A stretch of 64,000 bases of DNA from Delphinus delphis (GCF_949987515.2 NC_082695.1:68242265-68306264); one strand, 5' to 3'. Positions 9,591-22,165 are shown, counted from the stretch's first letter. Notes: generated by a model not told the origin, from the sequence alone. Numbers and translations are program-made.

Positions 9591-11394
9591 TCTGCTTCAA
9601 GATGTTGTTGTCCTTGTAGGCTATCCTAGTTCAGAAGGAGCAGGACTTCTTGGAATGGAGCAGCCATGGCAAATGTGTGAGACCATGCCTGTGTTAAATA
9701 AAAGAAAGGCAAGATTTTGAGTCAGACAGCAGTTTGCAGCCAGAATTGCAAGCCAGACTCTTGAGTTTCATCTCCAATTAAGACTTTGTAGATTACTTGT
9801 GCTTTTATCTAAATCTTGTTCTCACTCTGCAACGTTTAGGCCTAATTAATGTAGGCTCATTTTTCATGGTACTATCTCTTTTCCTAGCATTTTGGAAAAA
9901 CTTCATCAGTGATTTTCTTTTAAGTTGGCATTAGTATTTATTTGTAGAAGTGGAGAGTTAAGCATGTTATTATTTTCTACCCTTTGTGTTGCTTAATGCT
10001 TTGTATTGTGTTTTCTCTGCCCGTGTGATCTTAGCTGCAAAGGGGTAGTTCCAGCAAAAGGCAGAGATGTTCAGGGTTTGGTACTATGCAGTTAAGATTT
10101 AAAGACACTAATTGTATTAACATTTATTTTTAGATCTTGTCCATAATGATCATTTTCTCTCTCATTCATTGACAGATGTTTGAATAAATTGCGTACAACT
10201 TTAATGCTTTTATAATACAACTCTTGTGGATACCAGAGTATATCTTTCCCAAGATATTTTAGTCAGTTGTCTCAACTTCCTGTTTTTTTGTTTTCCCCTC
10301 AAGAATGTCAAAAGGTACATTTTCATAGCCTCATTGTATAGTTCATCCAACTGTTACTGGTCATCATTCATGTGGTCATGATTTTTCAATCCAGTTTGTC
10401 TCATAATTAGATATTTTGCAGCCTCTGTACCAGACCAAAGCATCTGCTCTTAGAAGTGTTGGTTTTTCCAAGCAGCAGGCTTTTCTGATACTTCTCTCTG
10501 AAGATACATAGAGTACTTTCATCTTGGCAGGGGGAGTCTGGGTTTAGCCTTAGAAAAGAAATCTGTTCATATGCTGATAATTTATTTTCAATCAGTAAAA
10601 TTAGTATACCACTTAATAAATGAAAAGGGTCTCTTTCTACCCACTTTATTATCACAAAGGATTAAGATCTCTTGTCCCTTGTTTTAATCAGAGATTTAAA
10701 ATATGTTTCCATCTAAATGCATTAGCACTGAGCTCCCCTACCTCCTCAACTTGCACTCCATTTTGAAAAGCTGATTAAATTGTTTCATTGCTGATTGGCT
10801 GGAAGCCCATGCACCTTCCTGGCTACAAGCCATTAACACCCTGGCCACAAGTGCTGACAGGAAGATGAAGAGATTTACACCCTCTGATTTCTGTATTAAC
10901 AACAAGGACAAAACAGTATGTGGTCCTGTCAGTGGATAATGCAGTTTAAAGATATATTTCCTTTTTCCACAGGTGCATTTTTCTCTGAAAATTAGCAGTT
11001 CAGCTTGGTGTGAATAATAAGGTATTTTCTCTGATAAGTCTGATTCATATTAAAAAAAATCTGTATTATGGACAAGTTCAGGATTTATAAGGCTATTAGC
11101 ATTTCTCTAAATGATAAAACTGGAGTCAGCTTATTCTTGAGATCTAAGTTTTGATAACCTGAAAAACTTAGTGGAGAGAAACAAGTATGGAAAATGTTAC
11201 GTTTTATAAAGGGAAAATGCATACACATGTAATAATAGTGAAAAAGAACTTTTCTTAATCATTCAGTTATTTAAGATAAAATTATTTTTTAACAACTAGA
11301 AACAATGCAGTATGATAATATGATCACTTTACCCAATTAATTCTCCAATTGTTTAATAACCAACTATATATCTTTGTAGGAATATATGTGAAGT
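9591..11394. other. Intron without recognised genes or repeats
   Basis: Mostly unique sequence. The part 10690-11010 is less AT-biased and repeat-free and carries possible homeodomain/CCAAT-type words (gctgattaaatt, gctgattggctgg); it is a candidate conserved non-coding element, untested. An 82-codon frame at 10407-10655 (-) has no recognisable features. Confidence 0.5.
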
Positions 11395-11645
11395 AAATGT
11401 ATGTGTTTGTATACATACATTCACTTGAAATATATGTATATATTTGACTACAGTTGCACATGTATAAGTATACATATATGCACATACTCTTATGCATCTG
11501 TATCTATATCTATACACACATATATACATAAGCACATGTATGAATATTTACTAATCATGCACATATATGTGTGCGTGGGTATATGTGTGTGTATATATAT
11601 AGCACATAGAGACATACACTCCGATATATACAACCTCTAATATAT
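11395..11645. repeat. Degenerate TATA/TGTA low-complexity tract
   Basis: About 250 bp of imperfect tatg/taca repeats. The tyrosine-rich frames on both strands here are repeat artefacts. Confidence 0.8.
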
Positions 11646-11894
11646 AAAAATTGGAAAAAATAAATTGAAGATGGGGTAAAATATTAATTTTGTATATTTA
11701 ACACATTTTTCCATAAAATGAAATGATTAGATTTGTTTCATCCCTAAGGCCTCTTTCAGCCTTAAGCGATGAACCTAATATTTGTATATCTTCATATTCA
11801 CTTGAGAATTCTGGAAATGTTTGTAATGATTATTGGAGGATAGAAATACTATAGAAGGAATACAGATGAAAAATCAGGCTTTTAATAATTAATT

Positions 11895-12080
11895 GCCCAA
11901 TAACCATTAACCACACACTACTGCAAAGGCACTGTGCTGGGCAGAAGAGACTATGAAGGAATTGAAGGCTTATTCTTACTTTCAGGTAGCTTATAGATTA
12001 CTTTTGGAGAAATATGTAGACTGACATGAAAGCTGTCACTGTAAAGCAGGGATTGATAAGTGGGGTAAAAAATGCAAAAC
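11895..12080 (-). mobile_element. L2 fragment
   Basis: Contains ggcactgtgctgggcagaag and later aggtagcttatagatta, the reverse-oriented L2 3' pattern. Confidence 0.5.
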
Positions 12081-12659
12081 CAAGTCCTACATTTCAGTAT
12101 CAGGAGAATTCACTTTAAAAAATGTAGACTGTACTGTAAATCGTGTTTGTCAATTACTTTGCTTACAAAATCTTCTCTTGATAGCTGGCTCAAAGATAGT
12201 CCAAACCTTCAGGGTCTAATTATTAGAAGTTGTAAGTTCTGAATTACAATAATGAGACTTTCCCATAAATGGAGGCCACCATTAAAATATTCTCAAACTT
12301 TAAGATGAAATAAATCAAGTGAAGCTAACTATTTTAGAGTTTTCTTAACAGATGGCCCTTTGAGTAAATGGGCAAAACAAAAGTAATTGCTCCTCAATGT
12401 GATCCAACTTAAAACAAGGGTATTATTTGATGTTTTCACTATGTGAGACACTGAGCTGTGAATATTCACAGAAACACAGAGCAATATTTCTATCCTTGAG
12501 CAAACTAAAATTTAACTGGAGAGATGCATGAAAATATGATAATGATACCAATGAATGGTTGAGGATTGCCAAGTGAGTGCCAATGAGAATATATTTGATG
12601 AGATATCAGAGAAGGAAAGGGAAAACAGATTTGACTTGGATCTCAAAGATTGAGTTGGG
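12081..12659. other. Unassigned intron sequence
   Basis: No gene seen. 12440-12655 may be a second, more decayed L2 copy (gtgagacactgagctgtg, later gaggattgccaagtg). Confidence 0.45.
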
Positions 12660-12900
12660 TTCAGATACTTGTGCATTCAGCAAATATTTATTGAGGGTCT
12701 ACTAAGTCCCGGGCACCTAGGATAGAACGGTAAACAAATCCAGATAAGGGTCAGCCCTCATAAAGTATGAAAACGCAAAGGAATCAGACAGGTGGGTGCA
12801 GAGCAGAGGGGTGGCAAAGCTGAACAGGTAGATGGGAGAGTATAAAGCCATGTTCAGAAGCTCAGTGAGAAGACCAGTTATATAATAGGACATATGGTTA
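12660..12900 (-). mobile_element. L2 fragment, 3' end
   Basis: The opening gcattcagcaaatatttatt and ggtctactaagtcccgggc are the inverted L2 3' end; L2-like sequence continues to about 12900. Confidence 0.6.
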
Positions 12901-13214
12901 CTAAAGGAGAATTATAGAAGAAAGAGATGGAGAGTGAATGACTTCATAAACCCAAGAAAGAAATACTCACTATATCTGATAAGAAATTTGAGAAATAATG
13001 CTGTATTCTGAGATTCCCAATAAAATCAGGTTAACCCTTAGTAAGTTTAGTAGTGAGAAATTGCTTTAAAGATGCACCTCACCATACTCATAAGGGACTT
13101 AAGATTGATGGACTCCATTGGTATCTTAATAAATGTTTCTAGATCCAAGACTAAATTCAGTAGAATATTTCCTGAAAGGATGAATAGAGATTACAATAAG
13201 CTGTCATCTGTGTC

Positions 13215-13455
13215 TCAAGCACCACTCTTTTTTTTTTTTTTTTTTTTTTCTGTACGCGGGCCTCTCACTGTTGTGGCCTCTCCCGTTGCGGAGCACAGGC
13301 TCCGGACGTGCAGGCTCAGCGGCCATGGCTCGCGGGCCCAGCCGCACCGTGGCATGTGGTATCTTCCCGGACCGGGACACGAACCCGTGTCCCCTGCATC
13401 GGCAGGCGGACTCTCAATCACTGCGCCACCAGGGAAGCCCATCAAGCACCACTCT
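13215..13455 (-). mobile_element. CHR-type cetacean SINE with perfect 14 bp target duplication
   Basis: Full SINE on the minus strand (body 13229-13441). It has a 21-base T run (its poly-A tail), the gcgggcctctcactgttgtgg end, and ends gccaccagggaagccca at the tRNA-like head. The tRNA-type A and B boxes (ctgcgccacc and cacgaacccg on this strand) are readable. The repeat tcaagcaccactct flanks it exactly at 13215-13228 and 13442-13455. It interrupts a chance frame at 13072-13638. Confidence 0.95.
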
Positions 13456-13919
13456 CATACAGAAGTAGTATCTGTAAATCACGTTGAAGACTATCTCAAA
13501 TCCTCAAATGCTGAGGCCAAGAGGAGAGCAAAATACATAAGGGTTTGCTTCAAAGAAAGCAAAATTTGGTTCAAAGTGAATACAAAGAACTTTGCAGAAT
13601 TTAGGATAAATCTAGCTGTTTTAAACTTGTACTTTTGATCTTCTCTTTGTTGAGAAGCTATATGCCTTAAAAATAACAATAGTTTAGATAGCCTTTGAGA
13701 ACAAGAGTTTTATCTACAGAGCCAAAGTAAATTAGACTGACTAAATTAATGAGAAAGCTCAATAAACAACAAGGTAGCTCACTTGTGACTGTAAACAAAG
13801 GAATAAGAGTTGTTCATATTAACTTGAGTCGGTCAGTTTTTGCAATACTGGGCAAACTTTACGGGCTCCTCTTTTACCATAAATCTCCAAGCTTGTTTTT
13901 AAATCCCTTTTAAGTGTCT
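13456..13919. other. Unassigned intron sequence
   Basis: No gene or repeat recognised. Confidence 0.55.
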
Positions 13920-14215
13920 CTGTGATAAATGTTGTCTGATGAGCACTGTATCTCTACTAGACTGGCAGCTCCATTAGGGCAGTGATGGGGAATGTTTTAT
14001 TTACTTCTGTAAATCCAGTGATTCACAGTTTCTATTATATTAGTTTTGTTAAATGTTGGTGGATGACTGTAAGGTCTGGCCACATATTAAGTTGTGGAAA
14101 CACAGAGTCACAGGGTTATATAATTTTACAAATGGAAAGAACTTTGACGATTACCTCTAATCCTTTCAACTTTGAGATTCAGAGCTTGAGAGCCAGTAAT
14201 TTCCTTATCGCTTAC
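13920..14215 (+). mobile_element. L2 3' piece followed by MIR-like sequence
   Basis: L2-type actagactggcagctccatt at about 13956, then MIR-like aatggaaagaactttgacg and gagattcagagcttgagag. Both are decayed and edges are uncertain. Confidence 0.45.
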
Positions 14216-14608
14216 TCTTGTTCTAGTTTTTTTTTTTTCATTTTAACATCTTTATTGGAGTATAATTGCTTTACAATGGTATGTTAGTTTCAGCTTCACA
14301 ACAAAATGAATCAGTTATATATATATATATATGTTCCCATATCTCTTCCCGCTTGCATCTCCCTCCCTCCCACCCTCCCTATCCCACCCCTCCAGGCGGT
14401 CACAAAGCACCGAGCTGATCTCCCTGTGCTATGCGGCTGCTTCCCACTAGCTATCTACCTTACGTTTGGTAGTGTATATATGTCCATTGCCACTCTCTCG
14501 CTTTGTCAGTTTACCCTTCCCCCTCCCCATAGCCTCATGTCCATTCTCTAGTAAGTCTGTGTCTTTATTCCTGTTTCACCCCTAGGTTTTTCATGACATT
14601 TTTTTTTC

Positions 14609-17600
14609 TTAAATTCCATATATATGTGTTAGCATACGGTATTTGTCTCTCTCTTTCTGACTTACTTCACTCTGTATGACAGACTCTAGGTCTATCCACC
14701 TCATTACAAATAGCTCAATTTCGTTTCTTTCTATGGCTGAGTAATATTCCATTGTATATATGTGCCACATCTTCTTTATCCATTCATCCGATGATGGACA
14801 CTTAGGTTGTTTCCATCTCCGGGCTATTGTAAATAGAGCTGCAATGAACATTGTGGTACATGACTCTTTTTGAATTATGGTTTTCTCAGGGTATATATGC
14901 CCAGTACTGGGATTGCTGGGTCATATGGTAGTTCTATTTGTAGTTTTTTAAGGAACCTCCATACTGTTCTCCACAGTGCTGTATCAATTTACATTCCCAC
15001 CAACACTGTAAGACGGTTCCCTTTTCTCCACACCCTCTCCAGCATTTATTGTTTCTAGATTTTTTGATGATGGCCATTCTGACTGGTGTGAGATGATATC
15101 TCATTGAAGTTTTGATTTGCATTTCTCTAATGATTAGTGATGTTGAGCATTCTTTCATGTGTTTGTTGGCAATCTGTATATCTTCTTTGGAGAAATGTCT
15201 ATTTAGGTCTTCTGCCCATTTTTGGATTGGGTTGTTTGTTTTTTTGTTATTAAGCTGCATGAGCTGCTTATAAATTTTGGAGATTAATCCTTTGTCAGTT
15301 GCTTCATTTGCAAATATTTTCTCCCATTCTGAGGATTGTCTTTTGGTCTTGTTTATGGTTTCCTTTGCTGTGCAAAAGCTTTTAAGTTTCCTTAGGTCCC
15401 ATTTGTTTATTTTTGTTTATATTTCCATTTCTCTAGGAGGTAGATCAAAAAGGATCTTGCTGTGATTTATGTCATAGAGTGTCCTGCCTATGTTTTCCTC
15501 TAAGAGTTTGATAGTTTCTGGCCTTACATTTAGGTCTTTAATCCATTTTGAGCTTATTTTTGTGTATGGTGTTAGGGAGTGATCTAATCTCATACTTTTA
15601 CATGTAGCTGTCCAGGTTTCCCAGCACCACTTATTGAAGAGGTTGTCCTTTCTCTGCTGTACATTCCTGCCTCCTTTATCAAAGATAAGGTGACCATATG
15701 TGCGTGGGTTTATCTCTGGGCTTTCTATCCTGTTCCACTGATCTATCTTTCTGTTTTTGTGCCACTACCATACTGTCTTGATTACTGTAGTTTCGTAGTA
15801 TAGTCTGAAGTCAGGAAGCCTGATTCCTCCAGCTCCGTTTTTCTTTCTCAAGAGTGCTTTGGCTATTCGGAGTCTTTTGTGTTTCCATACAAATTGTGAA
15901 ATTTTTTGTTCTAGTTCTGTGAAAAATGCCAGTGGTAGTTTGATAGGAATTGCATTGAATCTGTAGATTGCTTTGGTTAGTAGAGTCATCTTCACAATGT
16001 TGATTCTTCCAATCCAAGAACATGGTATATCTCTCCATCTATTTGTATCATCTTTAATTTCTTTCATCAGTATCTTATAATTTTCTGCATAAAGGTCTTT
16101 TGTCTCCTTAGGTAGGTTTATTCCTAGATATTTTATTCTTTTTGTTGCAGTGGTAAATGGGAGTGTTTTCTTGATTTCACTTTCAGATTTTTCATCATTA
16201 GTGTATAGGAATGCCAGAGATTTCTGTGCATCAATTTTGTATCCTGCTACTTTACCAAATTCATTGATTAGCTCTAGTAGTTTTCTGGTAGCATCTTTAG
16301 GATTTTCTATGTATAGTATCATGTCATCTGCAAAGAGTGACAGCTTTACTTCTTCTTTTCCAACTTGGATTCCTTTTATTTCCTTTTCTTCTCTGATTGC
16401 TGTGGCTAAAACTTCCAAAACTATGTTGAATAAGAGTGGTGAGAGTGGGCAACCTTGTCTTGTTCCTGATCTTAGTGGAAATGCTTTTAGTTTTTCACCG
16501 TTGAGGACGATGTTGGCTGTGGGTTTGTCATATGTGGCCTTTATTATGTTGAGGAAAGTTCCCTCTATGCCTACTTTCTGCCGGGTTTTTATCATAAATG
16601 GGTGTTGAATTTTGTCAAAAGCTTTCTCTGCATCTATTGAGATGATCATATGGTTTTTCTCCTTCAATTTGTTAATATGGTGTATCACATTGATTTGCGT
16701 ATATTGAAGAATCCTTGCATTCCTTGAATAAACCCCACTTGATCATGGTGTATGATCCGTTTAATGTGCTGTTGGATTCTGTTTGCTAGTATTTTGTTGA
16801 GGATTTTTGCATCTATGTTCATCAGTGATACTGGCCTGTATTTTGCTTTCCTTGTGACATCCTTGTCTGGTTTTGGTATCAGGGTGATGGTGGCCTCGTA
16901 GAATGAGTTTGGGAGTATTCCTCCCTCTGCTATGTTTTGGAAGAGTTTGAGAAGGATAGGTGATAGCTCTTCTCTAAATGTTTGATAGAATTCGCTTGTG
17001 AAGCCATCTGGTCCTGGGCTTTTGCTTGTTGGAAGATTTTTAATCACAGTTTCAATTTCAGTGCTTGTGATTGGTCTGTTCATATTTTCTATTTCTTCCT
17101 GATTCAGTCTTGGCAGGTTGTTCCTTTCTAAAAATTTGTCCATTTCTTTCAGATTGTCCATTTTATTGGCTTAGAGTTGCTTGTAGTAATCTTTCATGAT
17201 CTTTTGTATTTCTGCAGTGTCAGTTGTTAGTTCTTTTTCATTTCTAATTCTATTGATTTGAGTCTTCTCCCTTTTTTTCTTGATGAGTCTGGCTAATGGT
17301 TTATCAATTTTGTTTATCCTTTCAAAGAACCAGCTTTTAGTTTTATTAATCTTTGCTATCGTTTCCTTCATTTCTTTTTCATTTATTTCTGCTCTGATTT
17401 TTATGATTTCTTTCCTTCTGCTAACTTTGGGGTTTTTTTGTTCTTCTTTCTCTAATTGCTTTAGGTGCAAGGTTAGGTTGTTTATTCAAGATGTTTCCTG
17501 TTTCTTAAGGTAGGATTGTATTGGTATAAACTTCCCTCTTAGAACTGCTTTTGCTGCATCCCATAGATTTTGAGTCATCGTGTCTCCATTGTCATTTGTT

Positions 17601-18420
17601 TCTAGGTATGTTTTGATTTCCTCTTTGATTTCTTCAGTGATCACTTCGTTATTAAGTAGTGTATTGTTTAGCCTCCATGTGTTTGTATTTTTACAGATCT
17701 TTTCCTGTAATTGATATCTAGTCTCATAGCGTTGTGGTCAGAAAAGATACTTGATACAATTTCAATTTTCTTAAATTTACCAAGGCTTGATTTGTGACCC
17801 AGGATATGATCTATCCTGGAGAATGTTCCATGAGCACTTGAGAAAAATGTGTATTCTGTTGTTTTTGGATGGAATGTCCTATAAATATCAATTAAGTCCA
17901 TCTTGTTTAATGTATCATTTAAAGCTTGTGTTTCCTTATTTATTTTCATTTTGGATGATCTGTCCATTGGTGAAAGTGGGATGTTAAAGTCCCCTACTAT
18001 GAATGTGTTACTGTCGATTTCCCCTTTTATGGCTGTTAGTATTTGCCTTATGTATTGAGGTGCTCCTATGTTGGGTGCATAAATATTTACAATTGTTATA
18101 TCTTCTTCTTGGATGGATCCCTTGATCATTATGTAGTGTCCTTCTTTGTCTCTTGTAATAGTCTTTATTTTAAAGTCTATTTTGTCTGATATGAGAATTG
18201 CTACTCCAGCTTTCTTTTAGTTTCCATTTGCATGAAATACCTTTTTCCATCCCCTTACTTTCAGTCTGTATGTGTCTCTAGGTCTGAAGTGGGTCTCTTG
18301 TAGACAGCAAATATATGGGTCTTGTTTTTGTATCCATTCAACCAATCTGTGTCTTTTGGTGGGAGCATTTAGTCCATTTACAATTAAGGTAATTATCGAT
18401 ATGTATGTTCCTATTCCCAT
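14609..18420 (-). pseudogene. L1 copy 2 ORF2 (endonuclease/reverse transcriptase), frameshifted
   Basis: Full-span but broken L1 ORF2, about 1,270 codons. The start at 18420 (MGIGTYISIITL) leads into endonuclease motifs: CCLQETHF in the first piece, then GDFNIPLS and SDHNAM in 18129-17668. RT motifs follow: [13 protein letters not shown] in 17161-16685, then [11 protein letters not shown] and the catalytic FADD at 16323-16334 inside the 307-codon piece 16688-15765. The cysteine-rich C-terminus ([19 protein letters not shown]) is at 15260-14934 and the end, MLTHIYGI, at 14609. The pieces use all three frames, so several indels and stops separate them. Confidence 0.93.
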
Positions 18421-18486
18421 TTTCTTAATTGTTTTGGGTTTGTTATTGTAGGTCTTTTCCTTGTGTTTGTTTCTTGCCTTGAGAAG

Positions 18487-19371
18487 CTACTTTAGCAGTT
18501 GTTGTAGAGCTGGTTTGGTGGTGCTGAACTCTCTCAGCTTTTGCTTGTCTGTAAAGGTTTTAATTTCTCCTTCAAATCTGAATGAGATCCTTGCTGGGTA
18601 GAGTAATCTTGGTTGCAGGTTTTTCTCCTTCAACACTTTCAATATGTCCTGCCACTCCCTTCTGGCTTGCAGAGTTTCTGCTGAAAGATCAGCTGTTAAC
18701 CTTATGGGGATTCCCTTGTGTGTTATTTGTTGTTTTTCCCTTGCTGCTTTTAATATGCTTTCTTTGTATTTAATTTTTGACAGTTTGATTGATATGTGTC
18801 TTGGCGTATTTCTCCTTGGATTTATCCTGTATGGGACTCTCTGTGCTTCCTGGACTTGATTAACTATTTCCTTTCCCATATTAGGGAAGTTTTCAACTAT
18901 AATCTCTTCAAATATTTTCTAAGTCTCTTTCTTTTTCTCTTCTTCTTCTGGAACCCCTATAATGCGAATGTTGGTGCGTTTAATGTTGTCCCAGAGGTCT
19001 CTGAGACTGTCCTCAGTTCTTTTCATTCTTTTTTCTTTATTCTGTTCTGCATTAGTTATTTCCACTATTTTATTTTCCAGGTCACTTATCCGTTCTTCTG
19101 CTTCAATTATTCTGCTATTGATCCCATCTAGAGTATTTTTCATTTCATTTATTGTGTTGTTCATCATTGTTTGTTTCATCTTTAGTTCTTCTAGGTCCTT
19201 GTTAACTGTTTCTTGCATTTTGTCTATTCTATTTCCAAGATTTTGGATCATCTTTACTATCATTATTCTGAATTCTTTTTCAGGTAGACTACCTATTTCC
19301 TCTTCATTTGTTAGGTCTGGTGGGTTTTTATCTTGCTCCTTCATCTGCTGTGTGTTTTTCTGTCTTTTCAT
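18487..19371 (-). pseudogene. L1 copy 2 ORF1 (RNA-binding protein), one premature stop
   Basis: L1 ORF1 in one continuous frame of 294 codons, broken only by a TAG at 18919-18921, where copy 1 has a sense codon. The start at 19371 gives MKRQKNTQQMKEQ, followed by a coiled coil and then the RNA-binding C-terminal half (PRRNTPRHISIKLSK, LTADLSAETLQARREW), ending PALQQLLK. The gap to the ORF2 start is 66 bp. The single stop differs from those in copy 1, so the two copies decayed independently. Confidence 0.93.
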
Positions 19372-21021
19372 TTTGCTTATCTTACTGTGTTTGGGGTCTC
19401 CTTTTTGCAGGCTGAAGGTTCGTAGTTCCTGTTGTTTTTAGTGTCTGTCCCCAGTGGCTAAGGTTGGTTCAGTGGGTTGTGTAGGCTTCCTGGTGGAGGG
19501 GACTAGTGCCTGTGTTCTGGTTGGATGAGGCTGGATCTTGTCTTTCTGGTGGGCAGGTCCACGTCTGGTGGTGTGTTTTGGGGTGTCTGTAGACTTATTA
19601 TGATTTTGGGCAGCCTCTCTGCTAATGGGTGGGGTTGTATTCCTGTCTTGCTAGTTGTTTGGCATAGGATGTCCAGCACTGTAGCTTGCTGGTCGTTGAG
19701 TGAAGCTGGGTGCTGGCGTTGAGATGGATATCTCTGGGAGATTTTCACCGTTTGATATTATGTGCAGCTGGGAGGCCTCTTGTGGACCAGTGTCCTGAAG
19801 TTGGCTCTCCCACCTCAGAGGCACACCACTAACTCCTGGCTGCAGCACCAAGAGCCTTTCATCCACACGGCTCCTTAATTTGGGATGATTCGTTGTCTAT
19901 TCATGTATTCCACAGATGCAGGGTATATCAAGTTGATTGTGGAGCTTTAATCCGCTGTTCCTGAGGCTGCTGGCAGAGATTTCCCTTTCTCTTCTTTGTT
20001 CTCACAGCTCCCAGGGGCTCAGCTTTGGATTTGGCCCCGCCTGTGCGTGTAGGTCGGCCGGAGGGCGTCTGTTCTTTGCTCAGACAGGACGGGGTTAAAG
20101 GAGCCGGTGATTAAGAGGCTCTGGCTCACTCAGGATGGGGGGTAGGGAGGGTCACGGAGTGCAGGGTGGACCTGCGGCGGCAGAGGCCGGCGTGACGTTG
20201 CCAGCCTGAGGCGCGCCGTGCGTTCTCCCGGGGGCGTTGTCCCTGGATCCCGGGAACCTGGCAGTGGCGGGCTGCACAGGCTCCCCTGAAGGCGGGTGTG
20301 GAGTGTGACCTGTGTTCGCACCCAGGCTTCTTGGTGGCGGCAGCAGCGGCCTTAGCGTCTCATGTCTGTCTCTGGGGTCCGCACTTTTAGCTGCGGCTCG
20401 CGCCCGTCTCTGGAGCTCCTTGAAGCGGCGCTCTTAATCCCCTCTCCTCACGCACCAGGAAATAGGGAAGAAAAAGTCTCTTGCCTCTTCGGCAGGTCCA
20501 GACTTTTCCCCGGACTCCCTCCCGGCTAGCCGCGGTGCAATAACACCCTGCAGGCTGTGTTCACACCGCCAACCCCAGTCCTCTCCTGGCGCTCCGACCC
20601 AGCCCTGCCCGCCCCGTCGGGTGAGCAGACAAGCCTCTTGGCTGGTGAGTGCTGATCGGCACGGATCCTCTGTGCGGGAATCTCTCCACTTTGCCCTCCG
20701 CACCCCTGTTGCTGTGCTCTCCTCCGCGGCCCCGAAGCTCCCCCACTCCACCACCCGCAGTCTCCGCCCGCGAAGGGGCTTCCTAGCGTGTGGACACTTT
20801 TCCTCCTTCACAGCTCCCTCCCGCTGGTGCAGGACCCGTCCCTATCCTTTTGTCTGTGTTTATTTTTTTCTTTTGCCCTAACCAGGTACATGGGGGGGTG
20901 GTTCTTGCCTTTTGGGAGGTCTGAGGTCTTCTGCCAGCATTCAGTAGATGCTCTGTAGGAGTTGTTCACGTGTAGATGTATTTCTGGTGTATCTGTGGGG
21001 AGGAAGGTGATCTCCGCGTCT
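19372..21021 (-). promoter_or_regulatory. L1 copy 2 5' UTR, CpG-rich promoter region
   Basis: Matches the copy 1 5' UTR, with the CpG-dense core at about 20030-20810. The outermost bases, including the YY1-like motif, are missing. Antisense transcription from here would run along DCC towards the exon at 34659; activity is inference. Confidence 0.7.
19651..19866 (-). other. 71-codon open frame in L1 copy 2 5' UTR
   Basis: Counterpart of the frame at 4089-4304: same length, same ending (AGHPMPNN), starting MDERLLVLQPG. The two differ at roughly a dozen residues with no stop or frameshift in either. Confidence 0.4.
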
Positions 21022-21036
21022 TCTTGTTTTAGTTTT

Positions 21037-21168
21037 AATATCACATCTCTTACTCTAGTGTGTTTTCTTCTTGTTTCCTTCAAACCACCACATATACCCA
21101 CTTAACCCAAAGCCAAAATCCCTTACCCCACAGCCTAAACATTTTATTTGGAAACCAGACCAGGGCTC
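21037..21168 (+). mobile_element. Host L2 sequence left of an L1 insertion
   Basis: Short stretch between L1 copy 2 and L1 copy 3. Its end (ggaaaccagaccagggctc) joins sensibly to attcttgatccatccc at 22166, giving an L2-like reading across the insertion. Confidence 0.5.
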
Positions 21169-22165
21169 TTTTTCTTTTTTTAATTAGTATTGTTATTTAT
21201 TTAGAAAATCTCCTATAAAATGTACAAAGATAGAGACTTCAGAAGTAATAATCACATTTGTAATTGTTTATGATGAATTAACACAAGCTAAAGACCAAGT
21301 TGTGGCAGCTGTAATCAACAAATTATTGAGAATATAACACTCTTTCCAGAGTCAACATAGGTATTTCTAGTGAATCAGAGAATTGAGGCTCTTTCAGGGA
21401 AGTAATATGTAGAAGTTGAAGGAGGAGCCATAAACAGTATAATCCAGAAACAATTGAATATTTAATAATTGAAGAGTAACTACAGTCTATATAATGAGTA
21501 CATAACTTGACACATTGACAGTACCTTTTCTTTTTTTTTAAACATCTTTATTGTAATATAATTGCTTTACAGTGGTGTGTTAGTTGCTGCTGTATAACAA
21601 AGTGAATCAGCTATACATATACATATATTCCCATATCTCCCTCCTACACTCCCTATCCTACCCCCCTAGATGGTCACAAAGCACGGAGCTGATCTCCCTG
21701 TGCTGTGTGGCTGCTTCCCACTAGCTATCTATTTTACATTTGGTAGTGTATATATGTCCATGCCACTCTCTCACTTCATCCCAGCTTACCCTCCCCCTTT
21801 CCTGTGTCCTTAAGTCCATTATCTACATCTGCATTTTATTCCTGTCCTGCCCCTAGGTTCTTCAGAACCATTTTTCTTTTTTTTTTTTTAGATTCAATAT
21901 ATATGTGTTAGCGTACAGTATTTGTTTTTCTCTTTCTGACTTACTCCACTCTGTATGACAGACTCTAGGTCCATCCACCTCACTACAAATAACTCAATTT
22001 CATTCCTTTTTATGGCCGAGTAATATTCCATTGTATATACATGCCACATATTCTTTATCCATTCATCTGTCGATGGACACTTAGGTTGCTTCCACGTCCT
22101 GGCTATTGTAAATAGAGCTTCAGTGAACATTGTGGTACACGGCTCTTTTTGAATTACCAGGGCTC
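21159..22165 (-). mobile_element. L1 copy 3: 5'-truncated L1 with probable 3' transduction
   Basis: A minus-strand unit flanked by the exact 10 bp repeat accagggctc (21159-21168 and 22156-22165). In L1 order it has the end of ORF2 and 3' UTR (22155-21540), a first poly-A (T run 21526-21539), 344 bp of non-L1 sequence (21525-21182), then a terminal poly-A (21181-21169). An AATAAA (TTTATT at 21196-21201) sits about 14 bp before that terminal tail. This layout is a 3' transduction: read-through of the source L1's own signal to one downstream. The ORF2 end is readable at 22130-21894 (MFTEALFTIARTWKQPKCP). Its 3' UTR resembles the L1 at 61374-61972 more than copy 2. Confidence 0.85.

Larger units (their letters stand above)
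14216..21036 (-). mobile_element. L1 retrotransposon copy 2, nearly full length, with target duplications
   Basis: Minus-strand L1 of about 6.8 kb. The poly-A tail is the T run at 14227-14238, the 3' UTR extends to 14608, ORF2 is 18420-14609, ORF1 is 19371-18487, and the 5' UTR is 21021-19372. A 15 bp target duplication flanks it: tcttgttctagtttt at 14216-14230 and tcttgttttagtttt at 21022-21036, with one mismatch. It stops about 30 bp short of the L1 5' end seen in copy 1 and lacks the YY1-like site. It also lacks a 243 bp 5' UTR segment present in copy 1. Both ORFs are broken, so it is immobile. Confidence 0.95.

Noticed and set aside
11353..11640. Tyr/Ile/Cys-rich frames on both strands
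   Set aside because: Translation of a TATA/TGTA low-complexity tract.
13072..13638. 188-codon frame
   Set aside because: It runs through a SINE and its T tail (a run of Phe codons); chance frame.
15765..16688. 307-codon frame with reverse-transcriptase motifs as a possible domesticated gene
   Set aside because: It is one fragment of L1 copy 2 ORF2 with frameshifts on both sides, not a separate gene.
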